This document shows positions 1-8,064 of a stretch of 64,000 bases of DNA, in pieces. A model generated the notes under the pieces. It saw only the letters and a list, made by a program, of their open reading frames with translations. It was not told where the DNA came from and ran no database searches. The DNA lies in contig JAHCHO010000004.1 of the NCBI GenBank assembly GCA_026129685.1, forward strand, positions 248,001-312,000, read 5' to 3'. A program made the position numbers and the translations under genes. Each line of letters starts with the position of its first letter. Position 1 is the first letter of the stretch. The DNA is from Fimbriimonadaceae bacterium (lineage in GTDB: Bacteria > Armatimonadota > Fimbriimonadia > Fimbriimonadales > Fimbriimonadaceae).

Positions 1-704
1 TCCGGGTCCACGAAGGGGTAGGTTTTGAGTGCCTTGATTCCTTGTCGATAGCCGTCGAGTTCGGTCAGGAAGTCGGTGTCCGCCGTGGGTCCCCCTTCGC
101 TGTCTCCCTGCCCGGGCTTGTCGACCCGCATGGTGACGAATCCCGCCTCCGAAAAGCGATTCAGGATCAGGGAATAGGCCTGCTCGGCGCCCAGGGGGGC
201 GTCCACGCTGGAGTTTCCCAGCCCTTGGATCAGGAGGACGGCGGGCAAGCGTCCGGCCTCCAAGGGTTTGGTGACGATCGTACGGAGCCGAACGTCTCCA
301 GACCGGACCGAGTCATAGAGGACCTCGTAGGCTCCGCCGGGGTCCCGGGGCCGCTCGACCAGCCTAACCTCGCAGGGAACCCGCTTGCCGTCCTTCATCA
401 AGCCCAGCACGAGAGTCCTTCCGGACGACTTCTTCGCGAGGAGTTCGACGAAACGTTCCACGCTGCCGACGCGCTTTCCGTCCACCGTCAGCAGGATCTC
501 CCCGCCCTTCAGCCCGGCCAACTCGGCGCTTCCGCCCTTCGACGGGGAGCCGATCGCAAGGCCCTCACCGGGGGCGAGCTTTAGCTCCGCGCGCCGGGCG
601 GAATCCAGGGGGTTAAGCGCTGCGCCCAACCAGGGTCTGCGCGGAAGGTCGTCGGACGCAACCAGGCACGCGGCCCCGAGGCAGAGAAGGGTCACGAATC
701 GCAC
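1..704 (-). CDS. PDZ-domain alpha/beta hydrolase, C-terminus beyond window
   Basis: The reverse strand is open from a GTG at 704 to the window edge, giving about 234 residues with no stop. The start is hydrophobic (VRFVTLLCLGAACLVAS), which looks like a secretion signal. A PDZ-like segment follows (GLAIGSPSKGGSAELAGLKGGEILLTVDGK is the region, roughly residues 48-110). Then comes the beginning of an alpha/beta hydrolase fold (PAVLLIQGLGNSSVD, then MRVDKPGQGDSEGG). The nucleophile elbow lies outside the window, so activity cannot be judged. The gene starts 51 nt after the pseudopilin-like gene on the same strand and is probably co-transcribed with it. The GTG start is the only plausible one in frame after the upstream stop; no strong ribosome binding site is seen. 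Confidence 0.8.
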   Translation of the reverse strand, partial: MRFVTLLCLGAACLVASDDLPRRPWLGAALNPLDSARRAELKLAPGEGLAIGSPSKGGSAELAGLKGGEILLTVDGKRVGSVERFVELLAKKSSGRTLVLGLMKDGKRVPCEVRLVERPRDPGGAYEVLYDSVRSGDVRLRTIVTKPLEAGRLPAVLLIQGLGNSSVDAPLGAEQAYSLILNRFSEAGFVTMRVDKPGQGDSEGGPTADTDFLTELDGYRQGIKALKTYPFVDP

Positions 705-755
705 AAGAGGATTGTGGCGTTTGCGCTCGGCGGAGCGTTCTCCGATCTTCCTCGG

Positions 756-1580
756 TTACTCCTGGGACCAGAAACGGGTCGGCAGCTTGAACCGTCGCTC
801 GATCTTCGCACGTTCCGGGGTGATCCAAGCGACGCGCCCCGAAGCGAAGAGCACCCGAATGCCGCTGGGATGGCGGGCACCACCGTTCTGCTCGAACCTC
901 CCGCCCGCGGTGCCCGGGAAGGCGAGCCGCGTCACGTGGGTGGCCTCGGGGCCGATCGTCCGGCCGTTCCCGCCCTCGAAGCCGATCACAAAGCCGTCCA
1001 GCGGAGACGGCTTCCCGTCGTGGTCGAGGAGAGGGTTCGGGTTGTAGGTGTCGCGGGCGCCGTGATTCGCGGTTTCGGAGACCACCACCCCGACGTCCGG
1101 GTTCTCGAGCGAGGAGAACGCGGCGGCTCCGCGCGGGGCGAAGAGTCCGTAGCTGGACTCGAAGTTCTTCGCCCGGTCGAGCAGATGCTGGGTCGGAACG
1201 TTCTCATCCGGGCTCGAAGCGGGGCACTTGAACGAGGCGCGCTCGCTCATGTACGGTTGCGTCTGGGTCGCCCATGTGATCGCGCGCTTTTCGACAAGGA
1301 GCGGAGCCTCCACCCCCCCGACGTCCACGTGCGTGGGCGGGAATCGATCGTTGTTCTCCTCGCGGTAGAGCAGGAGCGCCTGGGAGATCGCCTTCAGGTT
1401 TCCCGTGCAGGTGTGTTCCCAGGCCTGGGCGCGGAGCATCCCGTACACCGGAATGGCGATCGCGATCAGCACGGCGAACACCGCGAGGAGAATGCGAAGG
1501 TCTCTCCCGGACAGGTGGCTGCGACCAACGCTGGAGCCTTCCGGCTCGTCCGCGTCGAAGGCGGCCGGCCACGGGAGCAT
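756..1580 (-). CDS. pseudopilin-like protein (DUF1559-type), no canonical prepilin signal
   Basis: A 274-residue protein. Residues about 1-27 are polar. A single membrane segment follows (ILLAVFAVLIAIAIPVYGML, about 29-48), then a head typical of the type II secretion-like pseudopilins common in Planctomycetes and Armatimonadota: CTGNLKAISQALLLYREENN followed by a region with scattered Gly and Asn. The C-terminal element ARHPSGIRVLFASGRV resembles the H-x9-DG motif of that family with the DG changed to SG. The usual GFTLIELL cleavage site is absent, so it may be a membrane-anchored relative that is not processed by prepilin peptidase. Its start ATG overlaps the stop of the LCP gene (TGATG), indicating translational coupling. 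Confidence 0.75.
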   Translation of the reverse strand: MLPWPAAFDADEPEGSSVGRSHLSGRDLRILLAVFAVLIAIAIPVYGMLRAQAWEHTCTGNLKAISQALLLYREENNDRFPPTHVDVGGVEAPLLVEKRAITWATQTQPYMSERASFKCPASSPDENVPTQHLLDRAKNFESSYGLFAPRGAAAFSSLENPDVGVVVSETANHGARDTYNPNPLLDHDGKPSPLDGFVIGFEGGNGRTIGPEATHVTRLAFPGTAGGRFEQNGGARHPSGIRVLFASGRVAWITPERAKIERRFKLPTRFWSQE

Positions 1581-2539
1581 CAGTGGTTCGCCAGCCTCGA
1601 GGTGTAGTGCTTCGGTGCGAAATCGAACTCGGCCAGCGTGTTGGGGAGTTTCGACTCGTCCACTTGCAGGTCGTAACCTTTGAGTTCGATCACGGGGACG
1701 ACGCCCATTCGGATGTTCTCGTTGGCGACGCCACGGGCGAAGCGGGCGAGCGCCGCCACCTCGTCCGGGCTGAGCTCGCCGCCAAGGAGGTTGACCGTCT
1801 GATCCGCCAACCGGTTGAGCAGTTGCGGCTTAGCCATGACGGCGTCCTTGAAGGAAAGCATGAACTCCTTCTGCCGCTCCTGACGGGCGAAGTCGCTGTC
1901 CGAATGACGGAAGCGGACGAAGCACATCGCGTTGTAGCCGTCCAACGTTTGGCGGCCCGGCTTGAGGTCGATGTATAGGTCGCCGGCGCGATCGGTCCAC
2001 TTCATCTTCTTTTCGACGAAGACGTCGACCCCGCCGATCATGTCGACCATTTGCTGGAAGGCGTCGTAGTTCACGACGGCGACCCGGTCGATCGGGATGC
2101 CCAGAAGACCTTCGATCGCCCGCTTGGCCAGGTCCTTGCCGCCGATGGCGTGGTAGGCGTTGATCCTCTGCCGACGGTAGCCCGAGAGCGCGAACACCGT
2201 GTCTCGAGGAATCGAGAGTCCCGTGACCTGATTGGTGACGAAATCGATGCGCGCCAAGAGCATCATGTCGCTCCGGGCGGCGGACTCGGTGACCTTCTTG
2301 CCGCCGGGGGTCCGGTTTTCGTCGCACCCCAGAATCAGGAGGGTTAAAGCGTCCCGGTCGCCGAACACCTGCCGTGGAGGCACGTTGCGGAGCGTTTGGG
2401 AAGTGACCGCCGAAGCGACCTTGCTCTGGGAAATCCAGCCCCCGATCGTCCCGAGCGCAAGAACCACCGCACAGAAGGCGACGTACACGGTGAGGACGAG
2501 CGCTCGCTTCCAACCAGGTTTTTTCGCTTTAGTTGCCAT
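1580..2539 (-). CDS. LytR-CpsA-Psr (LCP) family protein
   Basis: A 319-residue membrane-anchored LCP domain protein. After a basic N-terminus (MATKAKKPGWKR) there is one membrane helix (residues about 13-37) and then the extracytoplasmic LCP domain. Its diagnostic motifs are visible: ARSDMMLLARID, SIPRDT, RINAYHAIGG and the arginine-rich RFRHSDSDFARQERQ. LCP enzymes transfer undecaprenyl-linked glycopolymers to cell wall or other acceptors; the acceptor here is unknown. The ATG at 2539 is preferred. A TTG at 2563 would add eight residues and abut the kinase stop. The gene lies directly behind the histidine kinase and is coupled to the following pseudopilin-like gene. Confidence 0.88.
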   Translation of the reverse strand: MATKAKKPGWKRALVLTVYVAFCAVVLALGTIGGWISQSKVASAVTSQTLRNVPPRQVFGDRDALTLLILGCDENRTPGGKKVTESAARSDMMLLARIDFVTNQVTGLSIPRDTVFALSGYRRQRINAYHAIGGKDLAKRAIEGLLGIPIDRVAVVNYDAFQQMVDMIGGVDVFVEKKMKWTDRAGDLYIDLKPGRQTLDGYNAMCFVRFRHSDSDFARQERQKEFMLSFKDAVMAKPQLLNRLADQTVNLLGGELSPDEVAALARFARGVANENIRMGVVPVIELKGYDLQVDESKLPNTLAEFDFAPKHYTSRLANH

Positions 2540-2563
2540 TGAATCCGTTGGGACGAACGCCAA

Positions 2564-3865
2564 TTATGACACTTCGGCTCCGAGGGCCTTGGGGCATTCG
2601 TCAGGGCTTCTATCCGGTAGGACGACCCGAAACGTCGAACCGACGCCGATCTCGCTGTCGATTTGCAGTGTGCCCTGTAATGCGTCAACGAGGTTGAGGA
2701 CGATCTTGGTTCCCCAACCGGAGCCGCTGGCCTTCTCCCACATGGACCGGGCTTGGCCCGAGAGGATGCGTTGCATGGCGTCGTCGGCCAAGCCCGGCCC
2801 GGTGTCCTCGACCTCGAGCACGTGGTACTCGGAGAAGTGCCGGTAACGGATCGTCACCGTCCCGATCTTGCGCGGATCGCCCGTTCCCGAGTGCTTGTCG
2901 CGCACGGCCTTGATGGCGTTGCTGACCAGGTTCTGAACGATGCGAAACAAATAGAGCTTGTCGTGGCACACGGGCGGGGCGTCGGTCTCGATTTCGAACT
3001 GCAACGCGATTCCGTGCTTCCGGCACTCGGGAGCGTAGTAGGAGGCGGCGGTGCTGATCGTGTCCGCCATCGGCTCCAACTGGAAGTTGGGCCGAAGATC
3101 GCCCCCGGCGCTAAGGTCGCTCAGGAGCTTGGTGTAGTCCATCGTCAACTGCAACGACTTACGAATCTGTCGCAGCATCGACACCGCCTCGCCCGCATAG
3201 CGTTTCGACTCGTCGTTCAGGTCAAGGTCGCCGAGCTCGCCGCTCAGGAACGCGAGCGGAAGCTCGGTGTACTCGACCATCGAGATCTGGGCCGCCGCCA
3301 TGTTCTTGATGTCGTGGGCGACGCGGCCCATTCCCAGAAGTTGCATGGCCCGGGCGGACTGGTCAATGAGCCCCCGGTTGAGAAAGGCCATCGTCGAGAC
3401 GCTTGAAACGGTCTCGAGAACCGCGAGGTCCATCTCGGTGAAGCCGCCGTTCGCCTTGTTGATGAGTTGAACGACGCCGATCGGCTCTTCTTCGGGCAAC
3501 ATGAGCGGCACCGTCGCCATGTTTCGCACGTGGATGCCCGTGGAGTGGGCGATGCGCCGGTGCGATTCGTCGTCGTGTTCTTGCGTCACCTCGGCCAGAC
3601 GGGAGTGAAAGACGCGACCGACGACCCCGAAGGTATCGGGCAACACGCGGAAGGGGAGTTTTCCCGCCACGTCTTCCGGCAAGACGTGCTGGAAGGTGAG
3701 GGTTTTCTCGTCCGGGCTGTGCACATAGATCGTGCCGCCCGTCGCCCCGACCGCCTCCACGCAAATGCTCAAGACCTCTTTGAGCATCGGGTCGAAGGGT
3801 CCCGACCCCGCCAGCTTCCTTGCCGCCAATCGAACCGCCAATATCAGGCGTTCGTTCGCGTCCAT
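2564..3865 (-). CDS. GAF-domain sensor histidine kinase
   Basis: A 433-residue soluble histidine kinase. A GAF sensor domain (about 10-165) precedes a dimerisation/phosphoacceptor segment with His184 in GRVAHDIKN. An HATPase domain follows, with N-box QNLVSNAIKA (311-320), G1 box DTGPGL (354-359) and a G2-like SGWGTKIV. No membrane segment is seen, so sensing is cytoplasmic. No response regulator is adjacent, so the partner is unknown. A TAAACT hexamer ends 9 nt before the ATG and fits the leaderless promoter pattern of this genome. It is probably the first gene of a minus-strand unit continuing through the LCP, pseudopilin and hydrolase genes. Confidence 0.9.
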   Translation of the reverse strand: MDANERLILAVRLAARKLAGSGPFDPMLKEVLSICVEAVGATGGTIYVHSPDEKTLTFQHVLPEDVAGKLPFRVLPDTFGVVGRVFHSRLAEVTQEHDDESHRRIAHSTGIHVRNMATVPLMLPEEEPIGVVQLINKANGGFTEMDLAVLETVSSVSTMAFLNRGLIDQSARAMQLLGMGRVAHDIKNMAAAQISMVEYTELPLAFLSGELGDLDLNDESKRYAGEAVSMLRQIRKSLQLTMDYTKLLSDLSAGGDLRPNFQLEPMADTISTAASYYAPECRKHGIALQFEIETDAPPVCHDKLYLFRIVQNLVSNAIKAVRDKHSGTGDPRKIGTVTIRYRHFSEYHVLEVEDTGPGLADDAMQRILSGQARSMWEKASGSGWGTKIVLNLVDALQGTLQIDSEIGVGSTFRVVLPDRSPDECPKALGAEVS

Positions 3866-3877
3866 TCCGTTCGCAGT

Positions 3878-4345
3878 TTACATCACCGGCGTCGGGAGGC
3901 TTTCGAGTTCGCGGCGGGTCGCCGCGTGGCGGTGCGAGAACATACCGTCCAACGCTCGCCCGACGAACAGTCGATCGAGCACGCGCCCAAGAAACCCAAA
4001 CGGAAGCGCGTAGTCGACCCGATCCACGAGAAGCGTGCGACCCCCGGGCTGTGCCACAAACTCGTGGTCGTGACGCCAATGGGCGAACGGGGAACGAAGC
4101 GCGACGTCCACGAATCCACTCGGAGGATCGGCTCTTTCTATCCGAGCGTCCCAGCGCACCGACAGGCCGAAGCGGCGAATACGCAAGCGGTGAACCGCTC
4201 CGACGCGGACGGCGCCGTCTTGGCTCATGAGTTCAACCCGAGTACCGGGCGGGCTCAGGCGGCGTAGGGCGTCGGCGGATCGGTGAAACTCCCATACCCG
4301 TTCCACCGGAGCGTCGATGAGGGTTTGCCACGTCTTGGTCGTCAT
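3878..4345 (-). CDS. SRPBCC-fold protein
   Basis: A 155-residue single-domain protein. It opens with the usual SRPBCC/START-like strand and helix (TWQTLIDAPVERVWEFHRSADAL), contains the central strand HEFVAQPGGRTLLVDRVDY, and closes with the long C-terminal helix (RVLDRLFVGRALDGMFSHR). This fold binds hydrophobic ligands in coenzyme Q-binding and cyclase proteins; the ligand cannot be read from the sequence. A TAGAGT hexamer (4354-4359) ends 8 nt before the ATG, so the transcript is probably leaderless. It is divergent from trpD and lies 12 nt upstream of the histidine kinase on the same strand. Confidence 0.78.
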   Translation of the reverse strand: MTTKTWQTLIDAPVERVWEFHRSADALRRLSPPGTRVELMSQDGAVRVGAVHRLRIRRFGLSVRWDARIERADPPSGFVDVALRSPFAHWRHDHEFVAQPGGRTLLVDRVDYALPFGFLGRVLDRLFVGRALDGMFSHRHAATRRELESLPTPVM

Positions 4346-4353
4346 GTCCGTCT

Positions 4354-4404
4354 ACTCTACGCACGGAGGCCTCCTTGCCTTCGCCTGGTGCTTTCCGCAA
4401 TACT
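4354..4404. promoter_or_regulatory. divergent promoter region, SRPBCC gene / trpDCF
   Basis: Minus-strand hexamer TAGAGT (4354-4359) ends 8 nt before the SRPBCC start. Plus-strand AATACT (4399-4404) ends 13 nt before the trpD ATG. Between them is a perfect 10-bp palindrome GGAGGCCTCC (4365-4374), which could be an operator shared by both directions. No leader peptide or attenuator is visible ahead of trpD. Confidence 0.5.
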
Positions 4405-4417
4405 GCCGTGGTACTTC

Positions 4418-5434
4418 ATGGACTTCCCGTCGGCCCTCCATCAGATCGGTGAACGCCGAGACCTTAGCCGCGACAATGCGCGCGAGCTGATGGCTTGGGT
4501 GATGGACGGCTTTGCGACCGAGGCTCAGATTGGCGGACTCCTGATTGCCCTACGGATGAAGGGCGTCAACGCCGCCGAACTGGCCGGTTTCGCGGAAGCG
4601 ATGCGCGCTCGAGCGTCGAGGATCGAGTCGCGCTTCGACAAGTTGGTCGATACGTGCGGAACGGGGGGCGGGAAACCGACGTTCAACGTGTCGACGGGCG
4701 CGGCGATCCTGGCGGCGGCGGTCGGCGCCAAAGTCGCCAAGCACGGCAATCGGGCGGTCACCGGCGTCTGCGGTTCGGCGGACGTGCTCGAGGCCCTCGG
4801 GGTGCGTCTCACCGACGACCCCGAGAAGTTGTCCGCCCTCTTGAACCGGGTCGGATTCGTCTTCCTCTTCGCCCCCTCCCACCATCCGGCGATGCGCCAC
4901 GTGGGGAAGGCGCGACGCGAACTCGGCGTCCGCACCGTCTTCAACCAACTCGGTCCCCTCGCCAACCCGGCGGGCGCCACCCGCCAGCTGATCGGAGTGT
5001 ACGATCCCGCCCTCTTGCGTCCCACCGCGGAAGCCCTGCTGCTCCTCGGCGTCGAACGCGCCATGGTGGTACACGGCGAGGACGGCATCGACGAAATCTC
5101 CCCCGTCGCCCCCACGCGGGTTATGGAAATTCGCGAAGGACGGCTGACGGAGCGCGTCCTCAAGCCGGAGGACTTTGGGGTTCGGGCAACGGAACCCAAC
5201 GACTTGCTTCCCGGTACGGACGCAGAATCGAACGCCGAGATACTGAAGGAAGCGCTCTACAACGTCGAGTCGCCGCGTTGCGCCGCGATCATCCCTTCCG
5301 CCGCTGCCGCGATATGGCTTGGGGGCGAGGCCGCCAACTTGCAGGAAGCCGCGGTGAAGGCGAGGAACGCCGTCCGGAACGGGTTTGCGATGACGAAACT
5401 GGAGGCGTTGCGGTTCGCCACCGCCGACCTATGA
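4418..5434 (+). CDS. trpD: anthranilate phosphoribosyltransferase
   Basis: A 338-residue cytoplasmic enzyme of tryptophan synthesis that transfers phosphoribose from PRPP to anthranilate. Typical motifs are the PRPP-binding DTCGTGGG followed by FNVST, then KHGNRAVTGVCGSADVLEALGV, RHVGKARRELGVRTVFNQLGPLANP and DGIDEISP. The reading frame is open upstream to 4283, but homology begins at the ATG at 4418 (MDFPSALHQIGE), which is normal length. The last bases overlap trpC as ATGA. This is a dedicated trpDCF unit; trpE, trpG, trpA and trpB are not in the window. Confidence 0.96.
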   Translation: MDFPSALHQIGERRDLSRDNARELMAWVMDGFATEAQIGGLLIALRMKGVNAAELAGFAEAMRARASRIESRFDKLVDTCGTGGGKPTFNVSTGAAILAAAVGAKVAKHGNRAVTGVCGSADVLEALGVRLTDDPEKLSALLNRVGFVFLFAPSHHPAMRHVGKARRELGVRTVFNQLGPLANPAGATRQLIGVYDPALLRPTAEALLLLGVERAMVVHGEDGIDEISPVAPTRVMEIREGRLTERVLKPEDFGVRATEPNDLLPGTDAESNAEILKEALYNVESPRCAAIIPSAAAAIWLGGEAANLQEAAVKARNAVRNGFAMTKLEALRFATADL

Positions 5435-6213
5435 GCCGGTTGGCCCGAATCTACGAGGTCAAGCGCGAGGAACTCGACGCCACCATCCGGGCGAAGCCGC
5501 TCGCGGAGGTCGTGGCGCGCGCCAAGGAGGCGCCGCCCCCCCTGGGCTTTCGGGCCGCGCTGGCCGAGTCGTCGCACCCGGTGTCGCTCATCGCGGAAGT
5601 GAAGAAGGCGAGTCCCTCGCGGGGGACGATCCGCGACGAGTTTGACCCGGAGGAGGTCGCCCTTGCCTACAAGCGGGCGGGTGCCGAGTGTCTGAGCGTC
5701 CTGACCGACGCGCCGTTCTTCGCGGGCTCGGCGGCCAATCTCGTGGCGGCCAAGCGCGCCACCGGTCTCCCGTGCTTGCGCAAGGACTTCCTGTTCGACG
5801 CCTACCAGGTGTACGAATCCCGCGCTCTGGGCGCGGACGCGGTATTGCTGATCGTGGCGGGAATCGATGCGGCCTTGCTCTCGGAACTCCACGATTTGGC
5901 CCGGGCCTTGGCGATGGACGTCTTGGTCGAGGCGCACACTCAGCGGGAAGCGGAGACGGCGCTGGAAGTCGGAGCGGTTCTGGTCGGGGTCAACAACCGC
6001 GATCTCGCCACGTTCGAGACCGACCTGGCGACCGCCGAGCGAATCCTGCCCATGCTGCCGAAAGACTGCCTGGCGGTCGCGGAGTCTGGCCTGGAGTCCC
6101 GGCCCGACGTCGAGCGGATGCGAGGGGCGGGTGCGCGCGCGGTGCTGATCGGGACCGCCTTCTGCGCCGCCCCGGACATCGAGGCGAAGGTGCGCGAGGT
6201 GATGGGAAGGTGA
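5431..6213 (+). CDS. trpC: indole-3-glycerol-phosphate synthase
   Basis: A 260-residue TIM-barrel enzyme closing the ring of CdRP to give indole-3-glycerol phosphate. The active-site strands are all present: EVKKASPSRGTI (catalytic Lys), SVLTDAPFFAGS, CLRKDFLFDAYQVYESRALGAD, VGVNNRDL and AVAESGL. The ATG start overlaps the trpD stop by 4 nt (ATGA), and the TGA stop overlaps the trpF start (GTGA), so translation is coupled along the unit. It is a stand-alone enzyme and is not fused to trpF as in enterobacteria. Confidence 0.97.
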   Translation: MSRLARIYEVKREELDATIRAKPLAEVVARAKEAPPPLGFRAALAESSHPVSLIAEVKKASPSRGTIRDEFDPEEVALAYKRAGAECLSVLTDAPFFAGSAANLVAAKRATGLPCLRKDFLFDAYQVYESRALGADAVLLIVAGIDAALLSELHDLARALAMDVLVEAHTQREAETALEVGAVLVGVNNRDLATFETDLATAERILPMLPKDCLAVAESGLESRPDVERMRGAGARAVLIGTAFCAAPDIEAKVREVMGR

Positions 6214-6806
6214 CGCGCCTCAAGATTTGCGGCCTGACGAACCGAGCCGACGCCGAGTACGCCCTTGAGCTTGGAGCGGACGCCCTCGGGTTCGTCCTCG
6301 AGCCGAGCAGTCCCCGCCACGTCGGTGACGACGCCGATTTGCTCGCGTGGGTTCGGTCGGTGCACCCGTTCGTCACGACGGTCGCGGTCTTCGGCGAGAG
6401 CGTCCGAGAAGACCGGCTCGGACCGTTCACCGCGCTGCAATCGCTTTGTCCCGCCGCGAAGTCGGATCGAAAGGTGATCCGCGCGTTCCGTCCCCGCCAC
6501 GCCGGCGCGATGGCGGAGTTGTCCGCGCTCTGCGACGGGGCGGACGCCCTCCTTCTCGACGCCTACCACCCGCAGGCCTACGGAGGGACGGGGACGCGCG
6601 TGGACTGGGAACTCGCGGCGGGCATCGTCGCCGGGGCGCCGATCCCGGTGATCCTGGCGGGCGGTCTTACTCCTGAAAACGTGGCCGAGGCCATCCGACG
6701 AGTTCGGCCCTCGGCGGTCGACGTGAGCAGCGGAGTCGAGTTCCGAGCCGGAGCCAAGGACCATGGCCTGATGCGCGCGTTCGTGGAAGCCGTGCGAGCC
6801 GCCTAG
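6210..6806 (+). CDS. trpF: phosphoribosylanthranilate isomerase
   Basis: A 198-residue TIM-barrel isomerase of tryptophan synthesis. It shows KICGLTNRADAEYALELGADALGFV with the catalytic Cys, the phosphate-binding loop PVILAGGLTPENV, and DVSSGVE. The GTG start (6210) overlaps the trpC stop. Its TAG stop lies in the CTAG at 6803-6806, the reverse complement of which is also the stop codon of the convergent Lrp-type gene. There is therefore no intergenic terminator between the two. Confidence 0.95.
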   Translation: MTRLKICGLTNRADAEYALELGADALGFVLEPSSPRHVGDDADLLAWVRSVHPFVTTVAVFGESVREDRLGPFTALQSLCPAAKSDRKVIRAFRPRHAGAMAELSALCDGADALLLDAYHPQAYGGTGTRVDWELAAGIVAGAPIPVILAGGLTPENVAEAIRRVRPSAVDVSSGVEFRAGAKDHGLMRAFVEAVRAA

Positions 6807-7273
6807 AACGGCAGTTCGAGGGTGTGCTTCGCCGTCGACAAAACGAACGAACTCCTAAGTCGCTCCACGCCCGGCGCCCGACTGAGCTTGCCCCGCACGA
6901 ACGACTCGTACGCCGCAATGTCTTCGGACACGACCTTGAGCAGGAAGTCGCAATCGCCGCTCACGTTATGGCACTCCAGCACCTCGGGAAGCCGTCGCAC
7001 GTACTCCCGAAAGCCCTCGATCGGCTTGTCTTGGTGGAGCGAAAGGGTGACGTGCACGAACACGGTGACCCCAAGCCCCACTTCGGCGGCGTCCACGAGC
7101 GCCCCGTAAGCACGGACCACGCCGGATCGCTCCAGCCGCCGAACCCGCTGTAGAGTCGAGGGCGGCGACAGGTTCACTTCGCGCGCGAGTTCGGCGTTCG
7201 ACACGCGACCGTTGCGCTGGAGCCGTCGAAGAATGTCCAGATCGATGTCGTCGAGTGGGGCGCGGCGGGGCAC
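6803..7273 (-). CDS. Lrp/AsnC-family transcriptional regulator
   Basis: A 156-residue regulator with an N-terminal winged helix (LDDIDLDILRRLQRNGRVSNAELAREVNLSPPSTLQRVRRLERSG, residues 7-51) and a C-terminal RAM/AsnC ligand-binding domain (VFVHVTLSL ... VLECHNVSGDCDFLLKVV). This family senses amino acids and binds DNA as multimers. Its position tail to tail with trpDCF makes an amino-acid signal plausible, but no operator could be assigned. The start is GTG at 7273. It shares its stop sequence CTAG with trpF. Confidence 0.92.
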   Translation of the reverse strand: MPRRAPLDDIDLDILRRLQRNGRVSNAELAREVNLSPPSTLQRVRRLERSGVVRAYGALVDAAEVGLGVTVFVHVTLSLHQDKPIEGFREYVRRLPEVLECHNVSGDCDFLLKVVSEDIAAYESFVRGKLSRAPGVERLRSSFVLSTAKHTLELPF

Positions 7274-7314
7274 AACCTAGTTTGGCAGTTGCCCCACCCC
7301 CACGCGCTCCATCG

Positions 7315-8064
7315 TTACGAGCGTTCGACGATCCGGTGCATCACCGGGTAGGAGTCGGCACTGAGAAACTCCCGGCGAGCGCGCCAAACGCGATAGGTCA
7401 CGACCTGCGCGCCCGGCTTTCCGGGGTTCCGGAGGCGCGCCGAGTCCCCGAATCCGGCGGTGAGCATCATCGGCGGGCGCAACGCCAAGCCCTCCTGCAC
7501 GATGCGGGGGCGCTCCGGCAGGTCGCGCGGCGCGGTCAATTCGACGATCAGCTTCGACCCCTCGACCCGGCCCGTAATCGTGACCGGGAAGTCGTACCGG
7601 TTGCAGAAGCGCAGGTCGATGTTCGGGTACGCGACGGCGGCGTCGCGGCCCGGCGGGACGTACCCCGGCGCAAACTGGTGGCGATGCCGCTCGACCACTT
7701 CGAGCCCCCCCAGAAGGGCGACGTTGTAGAGCGTCGTCGAGGTCTGGCACACGCCCCCGCCCCAGAAGGGGATCAGGTGCCCGCCGTAGCTGACCGGGGC
7801 CTTCTTGTAGCCTTGGTCTCTCGACCATGTGCGGACCCGTTCGTTGAACGAGAAGGTCGCGCCGGGTGGGATCGTCGCGCCGGACAGCTTTTGGAGCGCG
7901 ATCCGGGCGTTGTGCCTTTGTTCGACGTCCCGTCCGTCGAACCGCGTGATGTACGCGGCGACCACCCGAGAGCGGGGAGCCTGGCGCAAAACCGCCGCCA
8001 GTCCCACCCCCGCGCCGACGAGAAGGAGGACGCCGATCATCGCCATCGGGCGCGCGGGCATCAT
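7315..8064 (-). CDS. VanW family protein
   Basis: A 249-residue protein with an N-terminal hydrophobic anchor (MAMIGVLLLVGAGVGLAAVL). The VanW domain follows, recognised by GATFSFNERV, the central GGGVCQTSTTLYN, and HRHQFAPGYVPPGRDAAV. VanW proteins occur beside some vancomycin resistance genes and more widely in bacteria. Their biochemical function is not settled, and a peptidoglycan-linked role is usually assumed. The ATG overlaps the alpha-2-macroglobulin stop by 4 nt, so the two are translationally coupled, suggesting a joint envelope role. Confidence 0.9.
   Translation of the reverse strand: MMPARPMAMIGVLLLVGAGVGLAAVLRQAPRSRVVAAYITRFDGRDVEQRHNARIALQKLSGATIPPGATFSFNERVRTWSRDQGYKKAPVSYGGHLIPFWGGGVCQTSTTLYNVALLGGLEVVERHRHQFAPGYVPPGRDAAVAYPNIDLRFCNRYDFPVTITGRVEGSKLIVELTAPRDLPERPRIVQEGLALRPPMMLTAGFGDSARLRNPGKPGAQVVTYRVWRARREFLSADSYPVMHRIVERS

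Noticed and set aside
4346..4417. trp attenuator or T-box ahead of trpD
   Set aside because: The 72-nt gap holds no leader peptide with Trp codons and no antiterminator structure.
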